Assembly: GCF_042684665.1 (NCBI RefSeq)
Contig: NZ_JBHULY010000027.1
Location: 1-33,527, forward strand
Length of the DNA stretch: 33,527 nucleotides
Reading direction: 5' to 3'
DNA from: Jejuia rubra
GTDB taxonomy: Bacteria > Bacteroidota > Bacteroidia > Flavobacteriales > Flavobacteriaceae
Shown here: piece by piece, positions 6,748 through 15,085 of the stretch
Position numbering within the stretch: the first letter of the stretch is position 1
Layout: each line of letters begins with the position of its first letter
Notes under the pieces: model-generated
Told to the model about the DNA's origin: nothing
Databases searched by the model: none
Seen by the model: only the letters and a program-made list of their open reading frames with translations
Program-made: the position numbers and the translations under genes

Positions 6748-8248
6748 TCGCCTTTAACGCTTTTGAAAATTCCTTGGCTAAGATATCCCTTAAATTAATA
6801 ACAACTTCGTTTTGCATGCTTTTATCAGGACTTTCGTCTTGTGGCTTAACGGAGACCGAAAAATCATGAACGTCTCCATTTTTGATAATGCCCTCTTCCT
6901 TCAATACCTGATAGAAAAAATGGTTTGGCACCCAAATCCTAGAGCTTGAGGTTTGAACAAATTCCCCCATATAGTCTTTTTTGTAAAACCCCTTATTGAT
7001 CAAAAAATGCCGTTCTGGAATTTTGAAGGTGATGTTTTTATATTTGTTGGTGTTAATAGTGCCCATCGTTGCTCTCAAAATAGTGTATTCCTTGTGCTGA
7101 ATATTACAGATGTAGTGGTTTAAATTTACGTATGAGAGGCTAACTACAACCATAAATCCTGCAACGGCTAATGCTTTATATATTTTGCTGTTTTCGTACA
7201 ACTGTTTTATTAAGTAAAATTGATAGAAAAAAATAATTACCGCAGTAGGCCCTAAGGCTCTATTGCATAACCAATTTGAAGCGGATAACAAATTTGGTAA
7301 ATAGCTCAAAGGAGCTACACTAATAAGAAATATAAAGAGCAAGATTTTTCCATGTTTTGCCTCTTTGAAAAACAAATACATAAACCCTAAAAAGGGTATG
7401 GCTCCCAATAATAAAAAAAGTTTGGACCAAAGTATGATCCCACTGGCTTTAGCTAATGCGAAAATTTCTCTAAAATAGAACTTTACAAGGCGGTACGGCA
7501 ATTTTATGGGACTGATTTCCGTCCTGTTATGAGCCGGTATTTCAGATAAAAACAGGTGCAGTTTAAAAATTAAGAAATAAAAGCCAAATGAAGCTCCTAA
7601 AAACAGCAAAATGGCAATAAAGTTTCTTTTGGATAAGTACCTTGTAAGAGTTGCTTTAAATACAAATGGAAGTAGAAAGGCCGTTCCCGCAGTTTGATAG
7701 AGCATCAATGAAGCTATCACTAATACCAAAGGAATGACAGCTGATATAATCCTTTTACTTTCCTCCTCAAAAACCTTTACCAAAATGACTCCAGATAGAA
7801 AGGACAGGTTGGTGGCCAACGTTACCTGATACGTAGCACTCCAGCCGATATAAACAGAAAAAGAAGGCAAAGCCAAAATTGAAAAAGAGAACAGGCCAGC
7901 TTCTATTGGTTTTAATTTCAGCTTCAATAAATACCGAAAAACTTGTACTGAAAATAACACTGCCCAAAACATCGAGAATAACCGCATCCACTTTAAATCG
8001 GAAATGGTATCAGAAAAAGTGCCATACGCCAATTGATTTAAAAACGCATAAAATGGTCGGCCGTGGGTAATAAATTGGTGCTGAAAATTCGGGTCGTAAT
8101 CTGCAGTCCAAATAAACTCATAGGAATCTGCAAAAGCATAAGTTTTAAAAATACCATGGTACAATGCCAAACAGCCCACAAATGCCAAAACACTATAAAT
8201 TAAAGTGGTTTTTATCGAAACCGATGGACTAATTTTTGATTTTTGCAT
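6740..8248 (-). CDS. Multispan membrane protein, probable GT-C type glycosyltransferase
   Basis: A 502-residue polytopic protein with about ten hydrophobic spans. After the first helix (about 14-34) a loop holds an acidic segment (FADSYEFIWTADYDPNFQ), the place where GT-C enzymes carry catalytic Asp/Glu. Spans follow to about residue 375, then a soluble C-terminal domain of about 125 residues. It resembles the glucosyltransferase-II (GtrII-like) group more than PMT, but I cannot assign it firmly. The coupled downstream GT2 gene supports use of a polyprenyl-phosphate sugar donor on the periplasmic side. A good promoter lies upstream at 8280-8308. Confidence 0.6.
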   Translation of the reverse strand: MQKSKISPSVSIKTTLIYSVLAFVGCLALYHGIFKTYAFADSYEFIWTADYDPNFQHQFITHGRPFYAFLNQLAYGTFSDTISDLKWMRLFSMFWAVLFSVQVFRYLLKLKLKPIEAGLFSFSILALPSFSVYIGWSATYQVTLATNLSFLSGVILVKVFEEESKRIISAVIPLVLVIASLMLYQTAGTAFLLPFVFKATLTRYLSKRNFIAILLFLGASFGFYFLIFKLHLFLSEIPAHNRTEISPIKLPYRLVKFYFREIFALAKASGIILWSKLFLLLGAIPFLGFMYLFFKEAKHGKILLFIFLISVAPLSYLPNLLSASNWLCNRALGPTAVIIFFYQFYLIKQLYENSKIYKALAVAGFMVVVSLSYVNLNHYICNIQHKEYTILRATMGTINTNKYKNITFKIPERHFLINKGFYKKDYMGEFVQTSSSRIWVPNHFFYQVLKEEGIIKNGDVHDFSVSVKPQDESPDKSMQNEVVINLRDILAKEFSKALKANE

Positions 8249-8279
8249 TTACGCCTGTGCAATAGTTTGGTAGATAAGG

Positions 8280-8308
8280 CAAATGTAAAATTTTTTTACG
8301 GAGGCAAA
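8280..8308 (-). promoter_or_regulatory. Promoter of the GT-C/GT2/DUF2721 operon
   Basis: On the minus strand TTTG (8305-8308) is followed after 17 bp by TACATTTG (8280-8287), an exact TAnnTTTG -7 element. Transcription would begin about 25 bp before the operon's first ATG. The site also argues against starting the DUF2851 gene at 8243. Confidence 0.7.
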
Positions 8309-8341
8309 AGATGTGTACGATTTATTTTATATTTTCGGGAG

Positions 8342-9610
8342 GTGCAAGAGGACTTCCTACATTACATTTGGAAACATAGAAAATACGAATCTCAGGATTT
8401 AATGACATCCGATGGGCAAAACATTGATGTTGTTGCCACTGGAGAGCACAACCTGAATGCTGGCCCGGATTTTTTCAATGCACAAATCAGGATTGGCGAA
8501 CAACTGTGGGCAGGCAATGTGGAAATACACATAAAATCCTCGGATTGGTTTTTGCACAACCATGAACTGGACAAGGCTTACGACAATGTGATTCTGCACG
8601 TGGTTTGGGAACATGATGCAGAAGTATTCCGTAAGGATAATTCGGTTATCCCCACTTTGGAATTAAGAGATTGCGTATCGCCTTCATCTTTAAATAATTA
8701 TACGAAACTGCTCAATGGTAAACAGCAATGGATTAATTGTGAAAAAGACTTCCCAGAAATGGATGGTTTTACCATTCAAAATTGGTTGGAGCGCTTGTAT
8801 TTTGAACGTTTAGAGCGAAAATCCATTGAAATTTTCAAATTGTTGGAAATCTCTAAAAATGGTTGGGAAGCTGTGCTGTTCAAAATGTTGGCCAAAAATT
8901 TTGGGTTAAAAGTGAATGGGGAATCCTTTTTGTGTTTGGCCAATTCCTTCGATTTTTCAGTTTTAAGAAAATCGCAACCTAAATTGGAACAAATAGAAGC
9001 TTTGCTGTTCGGTCAATCCGGGATGTTGGAAACTGCAGTTGAAGAGCCTTATTTTCAATCCCTTCAAAAAGACTATCAGTTTTTAAAACAGAAGTTCAAG
9101 TTGGAAACTGCTATGGTTTCACCATCATTTTTCCGCCTACGACCACCAAACTTCCCAACCATTCGATTGTCTCAATTAGCCAATCTATACCATAAACACC
9201 AAAATTTATTTTCAAAATTAATTGATAGTGGTTCTATTGATGACATTTACCAACTGTTTTCAGTTGAAGTCTCTGCCTTTTGGAAGACACACTACACGTT
9301 TTCAAAAGCTTCGAAGGCTTCGAAAAAAACGCTTTCAAAAGCGTTTATCGATTTGTTGATTATCAATACCATCGTCCCGCTAAAGTTCAGTTATGCCAAA
9401 CATCAGGGAAAGTCTTCGGAAGAAAGTAATATTAATTTACTCGAAAAAATTCCGTCGGAAAGTAACAGTATTGTCAATAAATTCAATGCGTTACAAAAGG
9501 TTTCGGAGAACGCTATGCAGTCCCAAGCTCTTATTCAATTGAAAAATGAATACTGTGACAAAAATTTGTGCTTAAAATGTGCCATTGGCAGCAAACTTTT
9601 AAACCGTTAA
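8342..9610 (+). CDS. DUF2851 family protein
   Basis: A 422-residue protein of the DUF2851 family, found mainly in Bacteroidota, with no known reaction. The conserved block HNLNAGPDFFNAQIRIGEQLWAGNVEIHIKSSDWFLHNH, about residues 35-75, has a nuclease-like look (acidic and Lys residues on beta strands), but that is only an impression. The C-terminus carries a Cys group (EYCDKNLCLKCAIGSKLL). The start is placed at GTG 8342 (MQEDFLHYIWKHRKY) because family members begin here. An upstream ATG at 8243 would add 33 unrelated residues and run through the divergent promoter. A PspC gene follows after 37 bp. Confidence 0.8.
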   Translation: MQEDFLHYIWKHRKYESQDLMTSDGQNIDVVATGEHNLNAGPDFFNAQIRIGEQLWAGNVEIHIKSSDWFLHNHELDKAYDNVILHVVWEHDAEVFRKDNSVIPTLELRDCVSPSSLNNYTKLLNGKQQWINCEKDFPEMDGFTIQNWLERLYFERLERKSIEIFKLLEISKNGWEAVLFKMLAKNFGLKVNGESFLCLANSFDFSVLRKSQPKLEQIEALLFGQSGMLETAVEEPYFQSLQKDYQFLKQKFKLETAMVSPSFFRLRPPNFPTIRLSQLANLYHKHQNLFSKLIDSGSIDDIYQLFSVEVSAFWKTHYTFSKASKASKKTLSKAFIDLLIINTIVPLKFSYAKHQGKSSEESNINLLEKIPSESNSIVNKFNALQKVSENAMQSQALIQLKNEYCDKNLCLKCAIGSKLLNR

Positions 9611-9637
9611 ACTTTTAAACTAAAAAAGTAAAGTTTA
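9606..9637. repeat. Inverted repeat between DUF2851 and PspC genes
   Basis: TTAAACTTT (9606-9614) and AAAGTTTAA (9629-9637) are perfect 9-bp inverted arms overlapping the DUF2851 stop codon. The AT-only character makes it a weak hairpin; it may be a small degenerate AAACTTT tract of the kind also seen at 17392-17423. Confidence 0.4.
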
Positions 9638-9647
9638 AATTGCGCTT

Positions 9648-9875
9648 ATGAACGCATTTTACAAAATCCTGCTGTTTTTGCAGAAACATGGTTACCATGT
9701 TTGCCAGCGCATTGCAGACAGAATTGGCATTCGCGCCAAGGTGGTACGTACCTCGTTTATGTACCTCACGTTTGTGACGGTGGGCTTCGGTTTTGCGTTG
9801 TATTTATTTCTCGCATTTTGGATGCGCATCAAGGATTTAGTATATACCAAACGCTCCTCAGTTTTCGACTTATAG
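9648..9875 (+). CDS. PspC domain protein, small
   Basis: A 75-residue protein that is almost only a PspC domain: a helical N-terminus (ICQRIADRIGIRAKVVRTSFMYLT) followed by one membrane helix (about 40-60). PspC proteins sense or stabilise the inner membrane under stress in proteobacteria; in Bacteroidota such stand-alone versions have no assigned role. It sits 2 bp before the K+ channel start, so both are likely co-transcribed and translationally coupled, which hints at a membrane partner role. The substitution of Cys and His in the first helix region (GYHVCQRI) is unremarkable. Confidence 0.75.
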   Translation: MNAFYKILLFLQKHGYHVCQRIADRIGIRAKVVRTSFMYLTFVTVGFGFALYLFLAFWMRIKDLVYTKRSSVFDL

Positions 9876-9877
9876 CT

Positions 9878-10912
9878 ATGAATCCAATTGTAAGACTCTT
9901 TAGGTCAAGAATATATACTGCCATGATGCTGTTAGTAGTTATCATGTTGGTTGGTGTTTTTGGATATAGATTTATTTCGGATTATTCATGGGTGGATGCG
10001 CTTTACATGACCGTTATTACGATGACCACCGTGGGTTTTGGCGAGGTAATGCCCCTAGATGAACAATCCAAGATATTTACAATATTTCTCATATTGGCCA
10101 GTGTGATTATTGTGGGTTATGCGTTGTCCATTATTACAGAATATATTTTAAGCAAGAACGACGTTGAAGAATTAAAACATAAAAAGATGCAAAAGAAAAT
10201 AGACAGTTTTAAGGACCATGTGGTCATCTGTGGCTATGGACGAAACGGAAAGCAGGCGGCGAGAAAATTACAGGCCCACCATAAATCTTTTGTAGTTATT
10301 GAAAAAGATAAGGACGTGGAGGAGCGACTGAAACATGACGATATACCTTATGTAATTGGAAATGCCAATGAAGATGAAACTTTGCTTTTAGCTGGTGTAG
10401 ATAGGGCTTCGAACTTTATTTCGGCCTTGCCGGATGACGCGGATAATTTGTTTGTGGTGTTGTCCGCAAGGCAATTGAATAGTAAGATTAATATCATCAG
10501 TCGTGCGTCACAGGAATCTTCTTATGAAAAATTAAAATTTGCCGGAGCCAACAATGTGATTTTACCAGATATGATTGGTGGCGACCATATGGCATCACTT
10601 GTGGTAGTGCCCGGCTTGATGGAATTTATTGATAATCTTGCTATAGTTGGCGATTCGAATATCAATATTGAAGAGGTTGCTGTTGAAAAATTGTTTGATA
10701 CAAATAAGAAAAAGAAGCGCACCATTAAGGATTTGGATTTAAGGAAGAAAACAGGTTGTACCGTGATTGGTTATAAAGACGAAAATGGAGAATACACCGT
10801 AAATCCAGAAGCAGAATTACCGCTGGCGCCAAAATCCAAGATTATCGTTTTGGGAAGACCGGAGCAGATCGAAGAGCTAAATTCTGAATACGATATCGAG
10901 CTGGAGGAATAG
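9878..10912 (+). CDS. Two-helix potassium channel with RCK/TrkA-N domain
   Basis: A 344-residue K+ channel. Helix 1 is about 12-32, then a pore helix and the selectivity filter TVGFG (51-55), then helix 2 about 66-88. The cytosolic part is an RCK domain with the nucleotide-binding GYGRNG motif (119-124), an acidic strand end (VVIEKDKD) and a C-terminal TrkA-C-like domain of about 70 residues (with VIGYKDENGEYTVNPEAELPLAP). This is the layout of ligand-gated MthK/Kch-like channels. The start is ATG 9878; the longer open frame upstream overlaps the PspC gene and is not used. The gene ends about 100 bp before the symporter. Confidence 0.88.
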   Translation: MNPIVRLFRSRIYTAMMLLVVIMLVGVFGYRFISDYSWVDALYMTVITMTTVGFGEVMPLDEQSKIFTIFLILASVIIVGYALSIITEYILSKNDVEELKHKKMQKKIDSFKDHVVICGYGRNGKQAARKLQAHHKSFVVIEKDKDVEERLKHDDIPYVIGNANEDETLLLAGVDRASNFISALPDDADNLFVVLSARQLNSKINIISRASQESSYEKLKFAGANNVILPDMIGGDHMASLVVVPGLMEFIDNLAIVGDSNINIEEVAVEKLFDTNKKKKRTIKDLDLRKKTGCTVIGYKDENGEYTVNPEAELPLAPKSKIIVLGRPEQIEELNSEYDIELEE

Positions 10913-11012
10913 GTATATTTGGGGCAATATGTTTTAAAAACCCGTTTTTTTTTAGCATCTTGCTGACTTCTTATGACAATTTTTCAATAAAAATTAACGA
11001 ACACTTACAATT

Positions 11013-12617
11013 ATGAAGAAATATCTTCTAGGATGTCTTGCATTGATTTTGCCTCTTTTTACATTTGCCCAAGACGCCCAGGAAATTGGGATTGACCAAA
11101 AGATCGATCAGGTTTTTGGTGATCTGACGGGATGGTTTGTTCAAGCAATATTTTATCAAATTCCGTTTACCGATGAGGTCAGTGTGTATTGGGTGCTGTT
11201 TCCTTTGATTATTGGCGCAACCTATTTCACCCTTTATTTTAACTTAATCAATTTTAGAGGATTTATTACTTCAATAAATATAGTTAGAGGAAAATATGAC
11301 GATTTAGAGGGTAGAAAAGATCATAAGGTGGAAATGGCAAAAATGCCCTTTACGGATGAAGAGGATAACCCTGATACCATAAGGGTTGAAGGCCATGAGG
11401 GGGAGGTGTCCCATTTCCAGGCATTGACGGCCGCTTTATCTGCTACGGTTGGTTTAGGTAACATTGCTGGTGTAGCTATTGCGGTTTCCATTGGTGGTGC
11501 CGGTGCTACATTTTGGATGATTGTTGCGGGATTTTTGGGCATGGCCTCTAAGTTTGTTGAGTGTACCCTTGGTGTAAAATATAGAGATATCGAAGATGAC
11601 GGAACTGTGTATGGAGGTCCCATGTATTACTTAAGAAAAGGACTGAAATCCAAAGGATTGGAAGGCCTCGGAAAAGTATTAGCCGTGCTATTTGCCATTT
11701 TCGTTATTGGCGGTTCTTTCGGTGGCGGTAACATGTTCCAGGTGAACCAGGCCTTTCAATTGGTTGAAAATATAACCGGTGGTAGCGAATCCTTTATCCA
11801 CGGCAAAGGTTGGTTGTTTGGTTTGGTAATGGCTGTCCTAGTAGGTATCGTGATTATTGGAGGTATCAAGTCCATAGCCAAGGTTACGGATAAAATTGTA
11901 CCATTTATGGTGGCTATTTACGTTGCCGCTTCGTTGTTTGTGATTTTTGCAAATTTCAGTATGGTAGGCGATGCCTTTGCTCAAATTTTTAACGGGGCGT
12001 TTAGTCCGGAAGGAATTGCCGGTGGTTTCATTGGCGTTTTGGTGCAAGGGTTTAGGCGAGCTGCATTCTCAAACGAAGCTGGTGTTGGTTCTGCCTCCAT
12101 TGCACATTCCGCAGTAAAAACGAGATATGCCGCAAGTGAGGGCATGGTAGCTTTATTGGAGCCATTTATCGATACGGTTGTGGTGTGTACCATGACGGCG
12201 TTGGTTTTGATAATCACAGGAAATGTGACTTCGGCTAATGCAGGTTTGGATAATGCGCAAGCCATTCTTTTAACTTCTGGAGCATTTGAATCCGCGATTT
12301 CGTGGTTCCCTTATGTGCTCACTGTTGCTGTGATACTATTTGCATTTAGTACGATGATTTCTTGGTCCTACTATGGATTCCAAGGTTGGGCGTTTTTGTT
12401 CGGAAGATCAAAGAAAATGGAGTACGCTTACAAATTGTTGTTCTGCCTGTTCGTTGTAGTTGGGGCGGCCGCAAGTTTAGGCGCAGTAATCGACTTTTCG
12501 GATGCCATGATATTCGCTATGATGGTGCCTAATATGATTGGATTGGTACTTCTGGCACCGAAAGTAAAAACCGAACTGAATAAATATAAGAAGGCCATTA
12601 AAGAGCTTAAAGCATAA
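11013..12617 (+). CDS. Alanine/glycine:Na+ symporter (AGCS family)
   Basis: A 534-residue transporter of the AGCS family, which moves alanine or glycine with Na+ into the cell. The signature is in ALTAALSATVGLGNIAGVA and the following helix (FWMIVAGFLGMASKFVECTLGVKYRD); a second landmark is FRRAAFSNEAGVGSASIAHS near residue 350. About eleven membrane spans are visible. An N-terminal cleavable-looking signal (KKYLLGCLALILPLFTFAQ) precedes the transporter, common in Bacteroidota members. A short charged insert (EDNPDTIRVEGHEGEVSH) lies between the first helices. The next gene starts 6 bp after the stop, suggesting co-transcription. Confidence 0.92.
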   Translation: MKKYLLGCLALILPLFTFAQDAQEIGIDQKIDQVFGDLTGWFVQAIFYQIPFTDEVSVYWVLFPLIIGATYFTLYFNLINFRGFITSINIVRGKYDDLEGRKDHKVEMAKMPFTDEEDNPDTIRVEGHEGEVSHFQALTAALSATVGLGNIAGVAIAVSIGGAGATFWMIVAGFLGMASKFVECTLGVKYRDIEDDGTVYGGPMYYLRKGLKSKGLEGLGKVLAVLFAIFVIGGSFGGGNMFQVNQAFQLVENITGGSESFIHGKGWLFGLVMAVLVGIVIIGGIKSIAKVTDKIVPFMVAIYVAASLFVIFANFSMVGDAFAQIFNGAFSPEGIAGGFIGVLVQGFRRAAFSNEAGVGSASIAHSAVKTRYAASEGMVALLEPFIDTVVVCTMTALVLIITGNVTSANAGLDNAQAILLTSGAFESAISWFPYVLTVAVILFAFSTMISWSYYGFQGWAFLFGRSKKMEYAYKLLFCLFVVVGAAASLGAVIDFSDAMIFAMMVPNMIGLVLLAPKVKTELNKYKKAIKELKA

Positions 12618-12623
12618 ATTACC

Positions 12624-13505
12624 ATGCGTAATTTGAAATCCCATTTTGTGTTTACGAGAGAACAACGAAATGGGATTTTTTTGTTGCTGTTTATAATTGT
12701 TGTATTGCAATGCGTGTATTTTTTTGTGCTTCCAAAAGCCAACAAAACGGTGGAAGTAGATAACGCCGAACTCAAAAAATATCAAGCTGAAATCGATTCG
12801 CTCAAACAAATTGAAATCGCTAATCGCCAGCTCAAAATCTATCCTTTCAATCCAAATTACATCACCGATTACAAAGGTTCAGTTTTAGGAATGAGCAACG
12901 AGGAAATAGACCGATTGCTCGCCTTTCGGAAACGGAATAAATGGGTGAATTCCACAAAGCAATTTCAGGAGGTTACCAAAGTTTCGGATGCTTGGTTGGA
13001 TAGTATCAGCCCATATTTCAAATTCCCTGACTGGGTGACCAATCCGAAGCCAAAATCTTCATTTTCATATTTGAATAATAGCACCCCAAAAACCTTCGCT
13101 CAAAAAAAGGATTTGAATACCGCCACCGCCCAAGAATTACAAAAGGTAAATGGCATTGGAAAAGTACTATCGGAACGTATCATAAAATTCAGAAATCGCA
13201 CCAAAGGCGGTTTTATCGCCGATGTCCAATTAAGCGAGGTGTACGGACTATCTCCCGAAGTGATTGAAAATATCGCCCAACATTTCACCGTAAAAACCCC
13301 TCCAAAAATTACAAAAATCAATTTGAACAAAGCTTCGGCCGACGAATTGGTCACCATCCAGCATATCGACTACGAAATTGCCCATCACATTATAGAATAC
13401 CGTCAGTTGCACGAAGGCTTTCGCTCTTTGGACGAATTGAGCAAAGTAAAAGGTATTCCGCTGAGCAAAATCGAGATAATTAAATTATCTTTGTCGCTTG
13501 ATTAG
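12624..13505 (+). CDS. Membrane-anchored helix-hairpin-helix (ComEA-like) protein
   Basis: A 293-residue protein with one N-terminal membrane helix (about 18-37) and three helix-hairpin-helix units: a degenerate one near 75-130, and two good ones starting DLNTATAQELQKVNGIGKVLSERII (about 165-190) and NLNKASADELVTIQHIDYEIAHHII (about 234-260). ComEA proteins bind DNA at the envelope during natural uptake; similar proteins are widespread in Bacteroidota, where this role is unproven. The start ATG lies 6 bp after the symporter gene. No other competence gene is present in this window. Confidence 0.82.
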   Translation: MRNLKSHFVFTREQRNGIFLLLFIIVVLQCVYFFVLPKANKTVEVDNAELKKYQAEIDSLKQIEIANRQLKIYPFNPNYITDYKGSVLGMSNEEIDRLLAFRKRNKWVNSTKQFQEVTKVSDAWLDSISPYFKFPDWVTNPKPKSSFSYLNNSTPKTFAQKKDLNTATAQELQKVNGIGKVLSERIIKFRNRTKGGFIADVQLSEVYGLSPEVIENIAQHFTVKTPPKITKINLNKASADELVTIQHIDYEIAHHIIEYRQLHEGFRSLDELSKVKGIPLSKIEIIKLSLSLD

Positions 13506-13573
13506 AATTGCACATTAAAATTTCCTGCCGAACAAACCAAACCAATTTTAATGTTTATCAAATTATTGCATCT

Positions 13574-14740
13574 ATGACGAGTATGTATTTTACTGAAGAG
13601 CACGAGCTTTTTAGAAAAAGCCTTCAACATTTTTTAAAAAAAGAAGTGGTCCCATATATTGATACCTGGGAAAAAACAGGCGAAATTGACAGGTTTATTT
13701 GGAAGGAGTTTGGCGATATGGGGTTCTTCGGCATTAACTACCCCGAGGCTTATGGCGGTATGGATTTGGATATTTTCTATACCGTAATTCTTTTGGAGGA
13801 ACTACAAAAAATTAATTCCGGAGGATTTGCCGCGGCTATTTGGGCCCATGTCTATTTGGCAATGACGCACATCAATGCCGAAGGCGACGAAGCCATAAAG
13901 CAACATTATTTAACAAAAAGTATAACCGGTGAAATGATCGGTTGCCTTTGCATAACGGAACCTTTTGGAGGAAGTGATGTGGCAGGTATGCGCACCACGG
14001 CGGTAAAAAAGGACGACCACTACATCATCAATGGTTCAAAAACCTTTATAACCAATGGGGTGAGTAGCGACTATTTGGTGGTAGCGGCCAAAACCACACC
14101 GGAGCTGGGTAATAAGGGCATTAGCATATTTGTGATTGACCGGGATGCCAAGGGCGTATCGGCCACCAAACTGGATAAGTTGGGCTGGCGTGCTTCTGAT
14201 ACTGGAGAAATTGCATTCGATAATGTAAAAGTGCCGTTGGGTAATTTGATGGGAAACGAAAATCAGGGCTTTTCCTATATTATGCAACACTTTTCTTTGG
14301 AACGCCTGATTATGGGAATTAATGCCCATGCGCGTGCAGAGTTTGCTTTGGAATATGCCCTGCAATATATGAGCGAGCGCCACGCCTTTGGAAAAAGCAT
14401 CGACAGATTTCAGGCCCTGCGCCATAAAATTTCTGATTTATACGCGGATTTGGAACTCTGCAAAACCTTCAATTATGCTGTAGCACATGCCTTAGGTAAG
14501 GGCGAATACGTGGTAAAGGAAGCCACCGTGTCCAAGCTAAAATCCACCAAAATGGCGGACGAGGTGGTGTACGAATGCCTGCAATTTTTGGGCGGTTACG
14601 GCTACATGGAAGAGTACCCCATGGCCCGCCTTTTTAGAGACAGCCGTTTAGGCCCCATCGGTGGTGGTACCTCCGAAATACTACGCGAAATTTTGGCTAA
14701 GATTATTATTGATAAAAAGGTTTATAAGCCGGCGACTTAA
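13574..14740 (+). CDS. Acyl-CoA dehydrogenase, IVD/LCAD-type active site
   Basis: A 388-residue FAD enzyme that introduces the alpha-beta double bond in acyl-CoA. The signatures are CLCITEPFGGSDVAGMRTTA (about 124-143), TFITNG (157-162), FGKSIDRFQALRHKISD and GGYGYMEEYPMARLFRDSR (340-358). The usual late catalytic Glu of medium-chain enzymes is a Gly here (PIGGGTSE, 361-368), while E243 in SLERL matches the alternative catalytic Glu of isovaleryl- and long-chain-acyl-CoA dehydrogenases. The start is ATG 13574 (or 13583); the TTG-initiated extension from 13508 adds 22 unrelated residues. Confidence 0.9.
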   Translation: MTSMYFTEEHELFRKSLQHFLKKEVVPYIDTWEKTGEIDRFIWKEFGDMGFFGINYPEAYGGMDLDIFYTVILLEELQKINSGGFAAAIWAHVYLAMTHINAEGDEAIKQHYLTKSITGEMIGCLCITEPFGGSDVAGMRTTAVKKDDHYIINGSKTFITNGVSSDYLVVAAKTTPELGNKGISIFVIDRDAKGVSATKLDKLGWRASDTGEIAFDNVKVPLGNLMGNENQGFSYIMQHFSLERLIMGINAHARAEFALEYALQYMSERHAFGKSIDRFQALRHKISDLYADLELCKTFNYAVAHALGKGEYVVKEATVSKLKSTKMADEVVYECLQFLGGYGYMEEYPMARLFRDSRLGPIGGGTSEILREILAKIIIDKKVYKPAT

Positions 14741-14752
14741 AAAATTCTAAAT

Positions 14753-14787
14753 TTTGAATTCAGAATTCAGAATTAGTTTTATATTTG
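14753..14787 (+). promoter_or_regulatory. rpsU promoter
   Basis: TATATTTG (14780-14787) is an exact TAnnTTTG -7 element. A TTTG (14753-14756) lies 23 bp upstream, somewhat farther than usual. Between them sits a GAATTCA triple repeat. Transcription would start near 14793, giving a leader of about 33 bases that contains the Shine-Dalgarno. Confidence 0.65.
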
Positions 14788-14808
14788 CATCCGAAAAATT
14801 CTAAAAGA

Positions 14809-14816
14809 GAGGAGGT
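14809..14816 (+). promoter_or_regulatory. Strong Shine-Dalgarno of rpsU
   Basis: GAGGAGGT lies 9 bases before the rpsU ATG. It is the only strong purine-rich ribosome binding site I noticed among the starts examined. In Flavobacterium johnsoniae the anti-Shine-Dalgarno is masked by bS21, bS18 and bS6, and the rpsU mRNA has a strong Shine-Dalgarno used only by ribosomes lacking bS21, giving autoregulation. Confidence 0.88.
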
Positions 14817-14825
14817 TAAGACACT

Positions 14826-15020
14826 ATGTTAATAATTCCGATAAAAGAAGGAGAGAATATAGATAGAGCTTTAAAGCGTTTTAAAAGAAAGTTTGACAGA
14901 ACAGGAACTAAGCGTGCGTTGCAGACTAGAAAGCAATTTGTAAAGCCTTCCGTAAAGCGCAGAGCCCAAATCCAAAAAGCGCAGTATATTCAGCAACTTA
15001 GAGATGCAGAGGATATTTAA
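14826..15020 (+). CDS. rpsU: 30S ribosomal protein bS21
   Basis: A 64-residue basic protein matching bS21 along its length (IIPIKEGENIDRALKRFKRKFDRTG, then a Lys/Arg-rich helix ending RDAEDI). It binds the 30S platform near the 3' end of 16S rRNA. In Bacteroidota it helps to sequester the anti-Shine-Dalgarno, which explains leader sequences without Shine-Dalgarno in the rest of the window. The gene has its own promoter and a strong intrinsic terminator, so it is a single-gene unit whose translation is probably controlled by bS21 supply through the unusual ribosome binding site. The neighbours xerC and hpf follow the usual flavobacterial order. Confidence 0.96.
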   Translation: MLIIPIKEGENIDRALKRFKRKFDRTGTKRALQTRKQFVKPSVKRRAQIQKAQYIQQLRDAEDI

Positions 15021-15040
15021 TCGTTCTGCAAAACAGATAT

Positions 15041-15070
15041 AAAAGTCTCGCAATTTGCGGGACTTTTTTT
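15041..15070 (+). terminator. Intrinsic terminator of rpsU
   Basis: AAAGTC-x-CGCA pairs with TGCG-x-GACTTT around a short ATT loop and is followed by seven T residues (15064-15070). Confidence 0.85.
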
Positions 15071-15085
15071 ATGCGCTATTATTTT

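Noticed and set aside
8243..8341. Longer N-terminus for the DUF2851 protein from ATG 8243
   Set aside because: The added residues match nothing in the family and cover the divergent operon's consensus promoter.
9701..9877. Longer N-terminus for the potassium channel
   Set aside because: It overlaps the PspC gene in another frame and ATG 9878 gives the normal two-helix channel start.
10914..10921. TATATTTG as a promoter for the AGCS symporter
   Set aside because: An exact -7 match, but it overlaps the previous stop region with no -33 element and would leave a leader of about 85 bases; not supported well enough to list.
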